From positions 2,484 through 46,240 of the forward strand of contig NZ_LMXH01000002.1 in assembly GCF_001541095.1 (NCBI RefSeq): a DNA stretch of 43,757 bases. The letters run 5' to 3'. The position numbers and the translations under genes are program-made. The DNA comes from Paenibacillus sp. FJAT-26967 (lineage in GTDB: Bacteria; Bacillota; Bacilli; Paenibacillales; NBRC-103111). The notes beneath the pieces were generated by a model, which worked only from the letters and a program-made list of their open reading frames with translations, was not told the origin of the DNA and made no database searches. Position 1 is the stretch's first letter. Each line of letters begins with the position of its first letter. This document shows, in pieces, positions 6,914 to 16,900 of this stretch.

Positions 6914-8582
6914 ATGATCCATACCCAGCTCCAGCAATCCATTGAAGAAATAGTAAACGGTATGCTAGTTGAATCGGGAGCGGAATGGCCGCAGAATCTT
7001 CAGGTGAAAATTGAGCACCCTGCCCACCCGGAGCACGGGGACTACAGTACGAACATTGCCATGCTGCTCGCGAAGCAGTTGAGAAGATCATCTCTGCAAA
7101 TCGCTGCCCTTCTGCAAGAAAGATTGAAAACGCTAAAGATTGCCGGTGGATTGTTTGCTGAAACAAGGATCGCAGCGCCGGGCTTTTTGAACTTTTATAT
7201 CGACTGGCAGGTGTGGGCGAATGAATATGCAGGGAGACAGAGGGATAGAAGTGGGACTGCTGCCAGGGAATCTTCCAAAATCGTGATCGAACACACCTCG
7301 ATAAATCCGAACAAATCCGCACACATCGGACATCTAAGAAATTCCTGTATCGGGGACACGCTGGCCAGAATGTTACAAAGCGAAGGACATCAGGTGGAGG
7401 TTCACAATTATATTGATGATTTGGGCAATCAGCTTGCGGATACGGTAGCAAGTGCTGGTATGGGAAAGCGGTATAGTGAGAGAAGGATTCTGGGAAGAGA
7501 CTTTTGCGCTGCTGAAACAGACAGAAGTCTTCTATAAGGTCAGAGAGGGTAAACTTGCAGGGTGCTGGGTGCTGAAGCATCGCGAGGAAGAGCAGGAGGT
7601 TGCTGCAAGCGAAGCAGACGAAGAATATCAGAACGATAAGATCCTAGTCCGCTCAAACGGTATTCTGACTTATACGGCTAAGGATATCGCCTACCATTTG
7701 TGGAAGTTCGGACTGCTTGCCAATGACTTCCGTTATAAAGAATTTACGCCAGGCGTATGGACGACCCAACCCCAAGGTGAGGGCAGACCCATAGGGCAGG
7801 CGGACACGGTGGTTAATGTAATCGATCACAGACAGGAGTATCCGCAGGCCATGGTGAAGCAGGCGCTGGAGGTGCTTGGCTATGAAGAGCAGACGGCCCG
7901 GCTGAAGCATGTAAGCTACGGGGTCGTCTCTCTGAGTCATGAGACCGCTGCCGGCCTCGGTGTGGATATATCTGAGGGCAGGAGTTCGTATCCCATGTCA
8001 GGCCGTCAAGGTGTCGGGATCAAGGTGGCAGAGCTGCTGGACCGCATGGAGCACGTGATTGACGAGAAGAGGTCCAGGACAGCGGGACTGCCCAGCCGGG
8101 ACATTGCAGCGGCTTCCATCCGGTACTACCTGCTTAAATACCATCTGCAGACCGAAGTTGTCTTCGATTTGCAGCAGGCTACGGAGGTTTCAGGCAACTC
8201 CGGGGTCTACCTGTTGTATGCACATGCAAGGGCGTGCAGTGTACTGCAGAAGGCCAAGGAAGAGAAGGGGGATGGTTCCCTCCTTCATGATTCAGTAATC
8301 GTTGATGGAGAAGCGCTCCAGCCGCAAGAGCTGAGCCTGCTCCGTCATCTGGCTTATGGACCCGAAATCAGAGGAGCCGCAGCCCGGCAGCTGGCGCCGA
8401 ATATTCTATGCGGCTATGCGTATGAGCTTGCCCTGCTGTTCTCCAATTTCTACAGCGCTTGTCCCATTCTGAAGGGGGCGGAGCAGCGGCAGAGCTTTCG
8501 TCTGTGGCTGACGTCATTCTTTAAAGACTCGCTTGAAGAAACGTTACACCTGCTGGGACTCCCCGCGCCTGAGAAAATGTAG
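6914..8582 (+). pseudogene. argS: Arginyl-tRNA synthetase gene with internal out-of-frame deletion
   Basis: The N-terminal part (6914 to about 7450) carries the ArgRS add-on domain, the HIGH-type signature SAHIGHLRNSCIGD and NYIDDLGNQLADTV. Coding then continues in another frame from about 7449 with LVWESGI...FWEETFALL, the connective and KMSKS-like region (YPMSGRQGVGIK) and the DALR anticodon-binding domain, to the stop at 8582. In intact class I ArgRS these two blocks are separated by roughly 80-90 residues that are absent here, and the frames differ by +1. This is therefore best explained by a deletion of about 250-270 bp whose length is not a multiple of three, rather than one miscalled base. 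The start ATG 6914 follows AGAGGGGGAAGAAAG. The upstream T-box is intact. The cell presumably has another argS elsewhere. Loss of function is inferred; assembly error is the alternative. Confidence 0.8.
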
Positions 8583-8594
8583 GCAGGCGCTTGC

Positions 8595-8624
8595 AAGAGC
8601 AGCCGGGCTTGCCGAACCGCTCTT
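8595..8624. terminator. Possible hairpin between convergent argS remnant and carboxypeptidase gene
   Basis: AAGAGC and GCTCTT enclose a GC-rich centre (CCGGGCTTGCCGAACC). There is no clear T-run on either strand, so terminator function is weakly supported. Confidence 0.35.
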
Positions 8625-8641
8625 AGAAGCATAGGGAGCGG

Positions 8642-9571
8642 CTAGGCTTTAAAACCATAGCGGAGAAGCTTCTGGGAATCGGTCCAGATACCCGAGCGCG
8701 TTGATTTGAGGACAACGGCGATCAGATTCCGTCCATCGCGGCCGGCGGAGGATACGAGACAATAGCCGGCTTCGTCCGTAAACCCGGTTTTTACTCCGTT
8801 AACCCCTTGGAAATAGAATTCGCCATCCTGCAGGAGCAGCTGATTCCGGTTCTCAAAGGAAATGCTGGTCCCGGCGGAAATCGCAGTATGACGCGGCTCA
8901 TCTACGATGCTGCGGAATGTTTCGTTCTTCATCGCGATCTGAGTGATTAACGCGATATCATGTGCAGTGGTGTAATGGTCATCATGATGCAGACCGTGCG
9001 GATTCATGAAATGAGAATCCTTCGCGCCGATTTTGCGCGCTTTGGTATTCATCAGCGAGGCGAAGTAACGGATACTTTGCTGAGCGGTTAGCTCCTGCCC
9101 GCTATCCTTCCGTGCGATGTAGCACGCTACAGTGCGGGCTGCATCATTGCCCGATGGCAGCATCATGGCGGCAATCAGGTCCCTCAGCGTCAGACGCTGG
9201 CCTTCTCTGAGTCCTGCGCTGCTTTCACCCGGATCAGATTCGCGGATTTCATCCCCTACGATGATCTGCTGGTCGAGGTCACCCTTCTCCAGTGCGATTA
9301 AAGTAGTCATGATCTTAGTTGTGCTGGCCGGGTATAGTCTCAGGTTTTCGTTCTTGTCATACAGGACAGAGCCGCTATCTGCATCCAGCAGAAGTGCGGC
9401 TTCTCCTTCAAGATCACCAGGCAGGATGACATTGCCGATTACTTTCGTACGGAGTGAATTCCATGCAAAAGCCGCGTGCGGCTTAATCGTGTTCCAAGGT
9501 TCGGCAAGAAGAGAGACAAGAAGGAGCACGGCAAGGGAGCCGATGAGAAATGCGGCGATTCGTAATTTCAT
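8642..9571 (-). CDS. Serine-type D-Ala-D-Ala carboxypeptidase (peptidase S11, DacF/PBP5-like)
   Basis: A low-molecular-weight penicillin-binding protein of 309 aa that trims the terminal D-Ala of peptidoglycan pentapeptides outside the membrane. The N-terminal hydrophobic segment (about 5-23) is a signal/anchor. The three active-site motifs are present: STTK at 83-86, SGN at 140-142 and KTG at 261-263. It lacks the long C-terminal amphipathic anchor domain of DacA, so it may be held by its N-terminus. The ATG at 9571 is preferred over an upstream in-frame GTG (9733) because AAAGGAATT lies about 10 bases before it and the signal peptide starts there. The promoter at 9617-9645 carries a direct repeat also found before the neighbouring two-component system, so regulation by that system is likely. 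Confidence 0.93.
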   Translation of the reverse strand: MKLRIAAFLIGSLAVLLLVSLLAEPWNTIKPHAAFAWNSLRTKVIGNVILPGDLEGEAALLLDADSGSVLYDKNENLRLYPASTTKIMTTLIALEKGDLDQQIIVGDEIRESDPGESSAGLREGQRLTLRDLIAAMMLPSGNDAARTVACYIARKDSGQELTAQQSIRYFASLMNTKARKIGAKDSHFMNPHGLHHDDHYTTAHDIALITQIAMKNETFRSIVDEPRHTAISAGTSISFENRNQLLLQDGEFYFQGVNGVKTGFTDEAGYCLVSSAGRDGRNLIAVVLKSTRSGIWTDSQKLLRYGFKA

Positions 9572-9616
9572 CTGGGTCAATTCCTTTCGGATAATCTCCT
9601 TCCATTGTGAAGGACA

Positions 9617-9660
9617 AGAATAAACAATCCGATAAGAAAACCTAACGAAAAGATTAAGAT
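9617..9660 (-). promoter_or_regulatory. Carboxypeptidase promoter with response-regulator-type direct repeat
   Basis: Reading the minus strand, ATCTTAA-4 bp-TTCGTTA (9660 to 9643; 11-bp period) runs into a -35 TTAGGT (9645-9640), then a 17-bp spacer and -10 TATTCT (9622-9617). The repeat is nearly the same as that upstream of the response regulator at 11636-11653 (identical TCTTAAT and TTTTCGT blocks). This geometry, direct repeat touching a weak -35, is typical of sites where OmpR-family regulators activate. Confidence 0.6.
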
Positions 9661-9700
9661 TGCAGCGGAGGCTGTATGGGTGGAACGCTGTTCCGTCAGC

Positions 9701-9745
9701 AATAAACAAGAGGCGCACCTGCCAGGGATGCACCTCTTGTTTATT
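9701..9745 (-). terminator. Hairpin terminator after the sensor kinase gene
   Basis: AATAAACAAGAGGCGCA and TGCACCTCTTGTTTATT form a 17-bp stem with one G-U pair, 12 bases after the sensor kinase stop. The AT-rich stem base and flank can serve as the T-run on the minus strand. It separates the two-component operon from the carboxypeptidase gene. Confidence 0.7.
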
Positions 9746-9756
9746 GGACGGACGGC

Positions 9757-10869
9757 CTATTTACCCGTTCCAGACTCCAGCGCTTTCAGCCGCACGGTAA
9801 ATACGGTCTGTTCCGGATCGCTGTACGCTTCAATCGAGCCGCCGTGCAGGTCCATGATTTGTTTGGCGATGGCAAGGCCAATACCGGAACCGCCGTAGTG
9901 GGTTGCCCGTGATTTTTCAACCCGGAAAAATCGGTCGAAAATACGGGGCAAATCGGCCTCGGGAATTTCTTCCCCATAGTTAATGATTTGCAGAACGACT
10001 TCATCCCCGTCAAGACGCCCGTGAATGTCCAGATAAGTACCGTCATGCCCGTATTTGATGGCATTGGTCATCAGGTTATCGAATACCCTGCGCAGCTTAT
10101 TGCCGTCCGCACGAACGTACAAGCGGGGCTGCTCGAATTCCATCCGGATCTCCATCTTACTGTCCTGTAATCGGAGCTGAAATTGCTCTGTGATCTGCCT
10201 GAACATTTCGACGGTATCAATCTGGACCCGGTGGAGTTTCATTTCGTTGTTGCGAAGCCGCGTATATTCAAAGAGATCGTGTACGAGCTGATTGAGACGC
10301 AGAGATTCCTCGTAAGCCATCCCGATATAATGACGCAGTTCGACTTCGTCGCGGTATTTATCCTGATCCACAAGTCCCAAATATCCCGTAATGGAGGTTA
10401 GAGGGGTTCTCAGGTCATGAGAAACATTAGTGATCAGTTCATTCTTGGCTTGCTCCGCTTTGCGCTCTTCTTCGAGAGCTGTTCTCAGCTTCTGAACGAG
10501 CCGGTTGATGTTGTCCGTAAGCTGCGCCAATTCGTCCGAATCCGCCGTTTCGGGAATCTTGTGGTTGAAATCGCTGTCCATGATTTTCTGGACGTGCTGA
10601 TTGATCTGCTGAAGATGCGTCTGGTGGCGTCTGTGCTGTTCTCTTTTATAAAAAAATATAAAAAACAAAAGAAACAGGAGAGCGGCGGCTATGAAATAAG
10701 CATCCGGATATCCTACCTCATCGTTGATCCAGATTAGTAATTCAGGCAGATTGATCCGATTGGAATAGCCGGAGTAGAAAACAAGCCGCGAGATTTGATA
10801 GATGAAGAAGAAGGTGAGTAACGATGAAGCGATACTCCAGAGCAGCGCAATTCCCCATTTAGATTTCAA
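9757..10869 (-). CDS. Sensor histidine kinase, VanS-like
   Basis: A 370-aa membrane kinase. TM helices lie at about 7-31 and 57-75 with a short 25-residue extracellular loop (YSGYSNRINLPELLIWINDEVG). A HAMP-like linker spans 76-135, the HisKA domain has His151 in NVSHDLRTPLTSI, and the HATPase domain has the N box (NLMTNAIKYG), G1/F boxes (FDRFFRVEKSRATHYGGSGIGLAIA) and a final G box. The very short sensor loop resembles VanS/BceS-style kinases that sense cell-wall events in or near the membrane. The start is TTG 10869, overlapping the end of the regulator gene by 11 nt with GGGGGGTC upstream, so the pair is translationally coupled. The ligand is unknown; the neighbouring D,D-carboxypeptidase supports a cell-envelope role. 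Confidence 0.93.
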   Translation of the reverse strand: MKSKWGIALLWSIASSLLTFFFIYQISRLVFYSGYSNRINLPELLIWINDEVGYPDAYFIAAALLFLLFFIFFYKREQHRRHQTHLQQINQHVQKIMDSDFNHKIPETADSDELAQLTDNINRLVQKLRTALEEERKAEQAKNELITNVSHDLRTPLTSITGYLGLVDQDKYRDEVELRHYIGMAYEESLRLNQLVHDLFEYTRLRNNEMKLHRVQIDTVEMFRQITEQFQLRLQDSKMEIRMEFEQPRLYVRADGNKLRRVFDNLMTNAIKYGHDGTYLDIHGRLDGDEVVLQIINYGEEIPEADLPRIFDRFFRVEKSRATHYGGSGIGLAIAKQIMDLHGGSIEAYSDPEQTVFTVRLKALESGTGK

Positions 10870-11566
10870 GCTTGTAGCCGACCCCCCATACAGTATGAAT
10901 CAGTTTTTCTCCGTCCATTGCCCTCTCCAGCTTATCCCTCAGACGGCTCATATGAACCGTAACGGAATTCGTCGATTCGAAGTACTTTTCTTTCCAGATA
11001 CGTTCGAAAATTTCTTCGGAGTTGAACACTCTTCCAGGGTGACTTGCGAGCAGGAAAAGAATGCCGAATTCCAGAGGCGTTAATTTGACCGGGGAAGATC
11101 CCGCCATTACGGTATGAGTCTGTTTGTCGATCCGCAGAGAAGCGATGGAGATGACATGTTTACCGGCCGTGTCCGCAGCGGGATCAGGCGGCGAAGCCTG
11201 ATAATAAGCCCTTCTAAGCAGGGATTTGACGCGGGCGATAAGCTCCAGCGGGTTAAAGGGTTTCACCAGATAATCATCGGCCCCTGTCATTAGCCCCGTG
11301 ATTTTATCGACATCGCTGTCTTTGGCGCTAATCATCAGAATAGGCGTCATCCGCTGTTCACGGATTTTCACGCAGACTTCCAGTCCGTCCATCCCAGGCA
11401 TCATAATGTCGAGAATAACGAGATGAATCGTTTGGGCGGCTATGAGTTCGAGTGCTGCATGTCCGTTCTCCGTTTTGTACACCGTGTAGCCTTCATTATG
11501 TAAATAAATTTCAATCAGTCCTGCTATTTTACGATCATCGTCAACGATGAGAATGTTCTTGTTCAT
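10859..11566 (-). CDS. OmpR/PhoB-family response regulator, VanR-like
   Basis: A 235-aa response regulator. The receiver domain (1-120) has the acidic pocket DDD at 9-11, phospho-acceptor Asp53 (LVILDIMMPGMDG), Ser/Thr in MISAK and Lys102 (YLVKPF). A winged-helix DNA-binding domain covers about 140-235 (LTPLEFGILFLLASHPGRVFNSEEI...VTVHMSRLRDKLE...VWGVGYKLEI). ATG 11566 follows GAAGAAGGGTG. It is the first gene of a two-gene operon with the sensor kinase. The 11-bp direct repeat in its own promoter, repeated before the carboxypeptidase gene, suggests it activates both units. Confidence 0.95.
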   Translation of the reverse strand: MNKNILIVDDDRKIAGLIEIYLHNEGYTVYKTENGHAALELIAAQTIHLVILDIMMPGMDGLEVCVKIREQRMTPILMISAKDSDVDKITGLMTGADDYLVKPFNPLELIARVKSLLRRAYYQASPPDPAADTAGKHVISIASLRIDKQTHTVMAGSSPVKLTPLEFGILFLLASHPGRVFNSEEIFERIWKEKYFESTNSVTVHMSRLRDKLERAMDGEKLIHTVWGVGYKLEI

Positions 11567-11607
11567 GGAGCCACACCCTTCTTCCGCATTGTTCGCTTGC
11601 AGCTTCT

Positions 11608-11653
11608 ATTGTAGCATCCGTCCCTGCCGAACCCTTTACGAAAACATTAAGAA
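11608..11653 (-). promoter_or_regulatory. Promoter and putative operator of the two-component operon
   Basis: On the minus strand, TTCTTAA-4 bp-TTCGTAA (11653 to 11636) is a direct repeat of 11-bp period. It lies immediately upstream of a poor -35 (AAGGGT, 11636-11631), then 17 bp and -10 TACAAT (11613-11608). The -35 suggests an activator-dependent, autoregulated promoter. Confidence 0.6.
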
Positions 11654-11739
11654 TACTTTAGAATTGCATGTTCCGGTTCAATATTCGCAGGACAGCAGCA
11701 GATGTAATGAGGAATCCAAAGGAATTATTGATGTAAGCC

Positions 11740-11777
11740 AAAAAGACAGGGGATCCTGAACCAGGATGAACCCTGTC
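11740..11777 (-). terminator. Terminator of the msrAB gene
   Basis: GACAGGG pairs with CCCTGTC, with inner ATCCT/AGGAT pairing. On the minus strand the stem is followed by five T residues (11744-11740). It lies 32 bases beyond the msrAB stop codon. Confidence 0.85.
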
Positions 11778-11808
11778 TGTCGTTGTTCGGTGCTGCAGCT
11801 TTAAGCTG

Positions 11809-12777
11809 TTATTTCGTAAACAGCCTGGAATAATATTCGTATCCTTCCTCTTCCAGCTTATCTTTGGGGATGAACCGGAGAGCGGCGGAGTTGATGCAGT
11901 ATCTCAGGCGGCTAGGTCCGGGGCCGTCTTCAAAAACATGCCCGAGGTGGGAATCCGCTTCGCTGCTCCGCACTTCCGTACGGATCATATTGTGCGTCAT
12001 GTCCACATGTTCGGTCACTTGGCTTTCTTCGACGGGTTTCGTAAAGGAAGGCCAGCCGCAGGAAGAATCGAATTTATCAAGGGAACTGAAGAGCGGCTCG
12101 CCGGAAACGATATCTACGTAGAGCCCTTCTTCTTTGTGATCCCAGAATTCATTGCGAAATGGGGGCTCTGTCCCGCTGTTTTGAGTCACTTCGTATTGGA
12201 CAGGTGTCAGGCGTTTCTTCAGATCCTGATCTTTGCCGTGGTCTTTCCACTGTTTTTTCAAAAAAGCCGCCCTCCCGGAGCCGATGGAATACGCTTGATA
12301 GCGGATCGGATTTTTCTTGTAATAGCCTTGATGATAGTCTTCGGCCGGATAAAAAGGCTTCGCCGGCAAGATGTCCGTTACAATGGGACGCTGGAATCTT
12401 CCACTGGCGGCAAGCTCCTGCTTGGACCGCTCCGCAGCAAGCTTCTGCTCTTCGCTGTGATAGAAAATCGCCGTGCTGTAGGAGTGGCCGCGGTCTGCGA
12501 ACTGTCCGCCCTCATCCGTCGGATCGATTTGCTGCCAGAACACCTGTAGAAGGCGCTCATACGGGAATACGGCAGGATTGAAAGTGATCTGCACGGCCTC
12601 GTAATGCCCGGTAGTGTCGGAGCATACTTGTTCGTAGGTCGGATTGGGCAGATCACCGCCGGTATAGCCGGAGATTACCTTCAGAATGCCGGGCTGCTCG
12701 TCAAATGGTTTGACCATACACCAGAAGCAGCCGCCCGCAAAAGTGGCAAGCTCTGTTTGTTGTGGGTTCTGATCCAT
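11809..12777 (-). CDS. msrAB: Peptide methionine sulfoxide reductase MsrA-MsrB fusion
   Basis: A bifunctional 322-aa cytosolic enzyme that repairs both S- and R-epimers of methionine sulfoxide. The MsrA domain (about 8-160) has the catalytic Cys17 in GGCFWC and the conserved [23 protein letters not shown] and EDYHQGYY segments. The MsrB domain (about 178-315) has CGWPSF, HLGHVF and catalytic Cys294 in RYCINSAAL. Only one pair of the MsrB zinc cysteines is expected in this form; CGWPS supplies a single Cys, so the zinc-free type is likely. The ATG at 12777 is preferred over an upstream in-frame TTG (12795) because AAGGAG lies nine bases before it. It is monocistronic with its own terminator. 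Confidence 0.95.
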   Translation of the reverse strand: MDQNPQQTELATFAGGCFWCMVKPFDEQPGILKVISGYTGGDLPNPTYEQVCSDTTGHYEAVQITFNPAVFPYERLLQVFWQQIDPTDEGGQFADRGHSYSTAIFYHSEEQKLAAERSKQELAASGRFQRPIVTDILPAKPFYPAEDYHQGYYKKNPIRYQAYSIGSGRAAFLKKQWKDHGKDQDLKKRLTPVQYEVTQNSGTEPPFRNEFWDHKEEGLYVDIVSGEPLFSSLDKFDSSCGWPSFTKPVEESQVTEHVDMTHNMIRTEVRSSEADSHLGHVFEDGPGPSRLRYCINSAALRFIPKDKLEEEGYEYYSRLFTK

Positions 12778-12996
12778 CGTCTTCAACTCCTTCAAGGAAA
12801 AGTATAGGTATCCGGACCGTCCGCCTGTCTAAGGGGAAGATCCGTTCTCTGTTAGGTTAGGCTGACACGGAAGCGGAACCCGGCACGACCCGTAAGTTTG
12901 TCCGTGATTTTCTTATTATACCATTTCTGTCCGTAAAAAAAGAGCGCCTCTCCCCCGGCATAAGGATGAAGCATGCAGGATACTCACGCTAGCGAC

Positions 12997-13024
12997 TTGA
13001 CCGCTCCAACCAAAAGAGTATAAT
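12997..13024 (+). promoter_or_regulatory. Promoter of the Nudix hydrolase gene
   Basis: TTGACC (12997-13002), 16-bp spacer, TATAAT (13019-13024), about 60 bases before the start codon. Confidence 0.65.
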
Positions 13025-13084
13025 GGTCGCTGACATGAAAGCAAGCTGCGGAAGCGGCAATCGACAAAGGAACTAGGTGAGGCA

Positions 13085-13642
13085 GTGGGAGCAAATTATT
13101 GTATGTCGTGCGGAGCGGCACTGATCAGCCGCGATATCAACGGAACGGTACGCAGGGCTTGTCCGTCCTGCAGCTTCGTTCACTGGGGAAGCTACAGCAC
13201 CGGGGTGGGAGCGCTAGTTATACGAGAGGGCAAGCTCCTGCTGGTACGCAGAGCCCAGGAGCCGGGGAGAGGGCGGTGGACGAATCCGGGCGGTTTCATC
13301 GAGCAGCATGAGCTGATTCATGAGACGATCTGCCGGGAAGTTCGGGAGGAGACGGGAATAGAAGCGGCTGTGCAAAGCATCGTGGCGGTCCGGGACCAGC
13401 CAAGAGATATCCACAACCTCTATATTGCCTTTGCCATGGATTATATGGGAGGAGAGCCGGTACCCGACGGTATTGAGGTGGACGGAGCGGGTTTCTTCAG
13501 CCTCGGTGAAATGGAGAAGATGAACGTGGCACCGTTTACCCGCTGGCTGGTGGATGTTGCCTTGAACGGAAAAGCGGAGGGCCTGCTGCTAGACGAGAAG
13601 CCTGTTGTGACTCTGGAAGGATACGGATTATTTCGCGTGTGA
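13085..13642 (+). CDS. Zinc-ribbon Nudix hydrolase
   Basis: A 185-aa protein with an N-terminal zinc ribbon (Cys6, Cys9, Cys26, Cys29) like that of NADH pyrophosphatase NudC. It is followed by a Nudix domain with a perfect box, G-x5-E-x7-RE-V-x-EE-x-G-I at residues 70-92. The predicted reaction is cleavage of a nucleoside diphosphate linked to another moiety, with Mg2+ or Mn2+, in the cytosol. It is shorter than NudC and lacks the SQPWPFPxS motif that marks NADH-specific members, so the substrate is open. The start is GTG 13085, after AGGTGAGG. It is a single-gene unit with its own promoter and terminator. Confidence 0.92.
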   Translation: MGANYCMSCGAALISRDINGTVRRACPSCSFVHWGSYSTGVGALVIREGKLLLVRRAQEPGRGRWTNPGGFIEQHELIHETICREVREETGIEAAVQSIVAVRDQPRDIHNLYIAFAMDYMGGEPVPDGIEVDGAGFFSLGEMEKMNVAPFTRWLVDVALNGKAEGLLLDEKPVVTLEGYGLFRV

Positions 13643-13670
13643 GGTTTTCTTCATCTATACAAACATATAC

Positions 13671-13705
13671 AAGCAGACAGGTAGCAGGGATGCCTGTCTG
13701 CTTTT
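13671..13705 (+). terminator. Terminator of the Nudix gene
   Basis: AGCAGACAGG pairs with CCTGTCTGCT around an 11-nt loop, then TTTTCGTT, about 30 bases after the stop. Confidence 0.85.
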
Positions 13706-13747
13706 CGTTGAGGAGGATGGCGAGATACAGTTAAAATATTAAGTTTT

Positions 13748-13809
13748 TGTAAGCGCTTGCTAAAAAGGAAATTTGTATTTTATAATATTTATAAATCAAA
13801 TTGATTTAT
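13748..13809 (+). promoter_or_regulatory. Promoter with a cre (CcpA) site and a perfect palindrome
   Basis: TGTAAGCGCTTGCT (13748-13761) matches the CcpA cre consensus closely. It overlaps the likely -35 TTGCTA (13757-13762); 18 bp later comes -10 TATAAT (13781-13786). Directly after it, ATAAATCAA-A-TTGATTTAT (13791-13809) is a 9-bp perfect inverted repeat near the expected start site. Together these imply carbon catabolite repression plus a second, specific repressor controlling the secreted protein at 13903. Confidence 0.75.
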
Positions 13810-13902
13810 TAAGTATGTAATCATTTGATTCACGGATGAGCCCATGGGAGGTGAAAAAAAAGAAATCTTTGCCGAGTCCAATAAGACGGGAGACGATGAC
13901 CA

Positions 13903-16900
13903 ATGAAAACCAGCATCAGCAAGCGGTTCCAGCTTCTATTTAAAATCGGCCTAGCCGCCGGTTTATTAATGCCTGCGTATGGTTTGAATACATGGACGAC
14001 TGTGCAGGCGCAAACGGAAAGTATCCAGTGGCAGACCGTTGAGGAGAGACAATTTACCGTATCTCCGGGCGTTCAGCATACAAGCCGGACGATTACGGGG
14101 GGCGGACTGCGTGAGTCTGTACACATGCTGGAAGTAGATCCCGCTAATCCGTATGTAGGGATAGAGGCGGTATCTTCACGAGGGGAAGTATCGCGGCATG
14201 AGACGGTCGGGAACATGCTAAACGAGCTGAAAGCCCAGGGCAAACGCCCGGTAGGCGGAGTGAACGGCGATTTCTTCTCTACGGTAGGTGTTCCCTCCGG
14301 TCTAATGGTCGCAAGCGGTGAACTGGTCAGTTCTCCTTCTTCAAGCAAAGTCGCCATGGCGATCCTGCCGGATAAGACGATTAAAATTGATGAGGCTGTC
14401 GGAACTACTATGAAAATCAGCACGGAACAGGGAGAGTCTCTGGTGCTGAGTATGATCAACAGGACTCGTGTAGCCTCACATACCAATCATGCCTTCGCTT
14501 ATAATTGGAGATTCGGGAGTTCCACCCGGACGCCGGCGGGCGGTGTCGAAGTGGTGGTCAAAGCCGATGATCCCCATGTAAAGTTCAAAGCGGGCCAGCC
14601 GCTCCAGGGTCTCATCCAATCCATACAAGAAGCGTCGGACACACCGATCGAGCCGGGTACCTATGTCTTGTCCGCAACGGGAGCCAAAGCGGATTGGATT
14701 CGTCAGAAACTGTCCGCAGGAATGAACATCCGCCTCGACATTGCGATCGGCAAAGGGTTCCAGGATGCGGAGCAAGTGATTTCGGGAAACTCCACCCTGG
14801 GCTACGTGCTGCTCAAAGACGGGGTGGTATCTCCGAAGCTGCTAGATCCAGCAGATCCCAATACGAGCGCACGGCATCCGAGGACGATGATCGGCTCCAA
14901 GGAGGGCAAGCTGTACTTGGTCACGGTGGACGGCAGGCAGCCGGGTCATTCGGACGGCCTGACCATGGCGGAGGGGGCCTATTATCTGCAAAGTCTCGGA
15001 ATGGTCAATGCCATTAATGTGGATGGCGGAGGCTCTACAACCTACTACACGCGCCAGCCCGGAGACGAGCATCCTGCACTCCTGAATAAGCCTTCGGACG
15101 GTTATGAACGTGCAGTCGGCAATGGGCTTGCCGTACTGACAACAGCGCCGGTATCTCCGCTGGAGAAGCTGGTTGTAACGCCGGCTTCACCCGTTAAGCT
15201 GCTGTCGGGGAGCACTCTGTCCTTCGGGGTTAAAGGTCAAGATGCTTATCAGAATGGGATTCTTGTCGAGCCGGATGATCTCCAGTGGTCGGTAGAGGGC
15301 GGCATCGGCCAGGTGGATGCTGCAGGGAAGCTGACTGCGTCCGCACAGGCTGCGGTAGGGAAAGTGATTCTGCGCAGCGGCGCGGTTGCCGCGGAAGTGG
15401 AGGTGCAGGTTGTGGACCGTGTACACAAGCTGAGTCTGCGCCCTAACCCGGCGGTAATTGAACCGGGAAGCCAGGTGAAATTCGAAGTGTCCGCGGAGGA
15501 TGAAGCGGGCCGCAGTATTCTGCTGTCACCGGACCGGCTGCAATGGTCGGTGAGCGGCGGCATCGGTACCGTTGCCTCAGACGGGACGCTCCAGACTGTC
15601 ACCGGGTCCGCTGAGGGCAAAGTAATTGCCCTCAGCGGCGACGCAGCAGCCGAAGCGGTGGTGCAGGTAGGCAAGCCTCCTCTTGTACTGGAGGAATTCG
15701 AAAGAACCGACGCGATGCAGATCAAGGAAACGAATGTGGTCCCGGGATCTGTCGCAATTACAGCGGTCGCGCGTCCTAACCCGGTCCGCTACGGGACCCA
15801 TTCAGGGAAATTCACGTATAATTTCTCTGGAACCACGGGTGAATCCGGCGCTTACCTTAATCTGCTGAATGCGGCAGGCGAGATCGGGCGTGAGGTGGAG
15901 GGACAGCCTTACCGCTTCGGAATCTGGGTCTACGGAGATTCGGGTAAACACGATTTGCGGCTCGGAATCGCAGACGGTCTGGGCACGAACCGGATCTATA
16001 AGCTCACAGGCGAGGGTGGGGTCGACTGGACAGGCTGGAAATACGTCACAGTGGACGTGCCTGTCAATGTGATTTATCCGCTCAAAGTCCGGTATATAGG
16101 TCTGGTGGAAACGGATGATGCCGATAAAAATAGCGGAACCCTCTTTCTGGATCAGCTCAGAGCGGAATACGTGGACATCGGTGAAGATCTGGAAGGGCCT
16201 GTCTTTACTGCCCCGTCACCGGAGCCGGGTTCACTCGTCTCAACCGCCCGTCCTGCCGTCGGGATACAAGTATCCGATTCCGGCATCGGTGTCGATCCGA
16301 GCTCGATCCATGTCACGTTGGATGGTACAGCGCTGCCTCATACTTATGAAGACAGCTCAGGACGGATCGTGGCTGTGCCGGAGAACGACCTCGCCGCAGG
16401 CGAGCACACCGTAAAAGTCGAAGCCGCCGACCGAAGCGGGAATGCGGCAATACCAGTTGCTGTATGGACATTCACCGTACATACACAGGACGGAGAATCT
16501 CCCCGCTGGGAGGAAGGCGGAGCACCTGAGGTTTCACGCATCACGGAGAGCACGGTGAAGCTGAGCTGGTCTGCGGCTGCTGATAATAGAGGCGTGGACG
16601 GCTACCGGATATACCGAAGCGGCGAGCGGATCGCAAGTGTTCCTGCCTCGGAGGCGGCCCGGTATGAATGGGACGGAACAGGCCTGCTGGGAGCTACCTC
16701 CTACCGGTTTGAGGTAGAAGCGTTCGATGCGGCCGGGAATACTGTCCGGTCGGCTCCGCTGGATATAATGACATTTCCCGATTCTTCACCTCCGGGTGCT
16801 CCGGAGCCGATATCGGTCCGGGCTTTGAACGGGCATGAGATTACGGCTGTATTCACACCTCCGGCTGACCCGGATTACGCGGGTACCGAGGTGCGTATAG

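Noticed and set aside
7440-7480. Programmed ribosomal frameshift in argS
   Set aside because: No slippery sequence or stimulatory structure is evident, and about 80-90 family residues are missing at the junction, which a frameshift cannot explain.
8642-11566. Full vancomycin-resistance cluster
   Set aside because: Only VanRS-like signalling genes and a serine-type S11 carboxypeptidase are present; there are no vanH, vanA or vanX genes, and the enzyme is not the zinc-type VanY.
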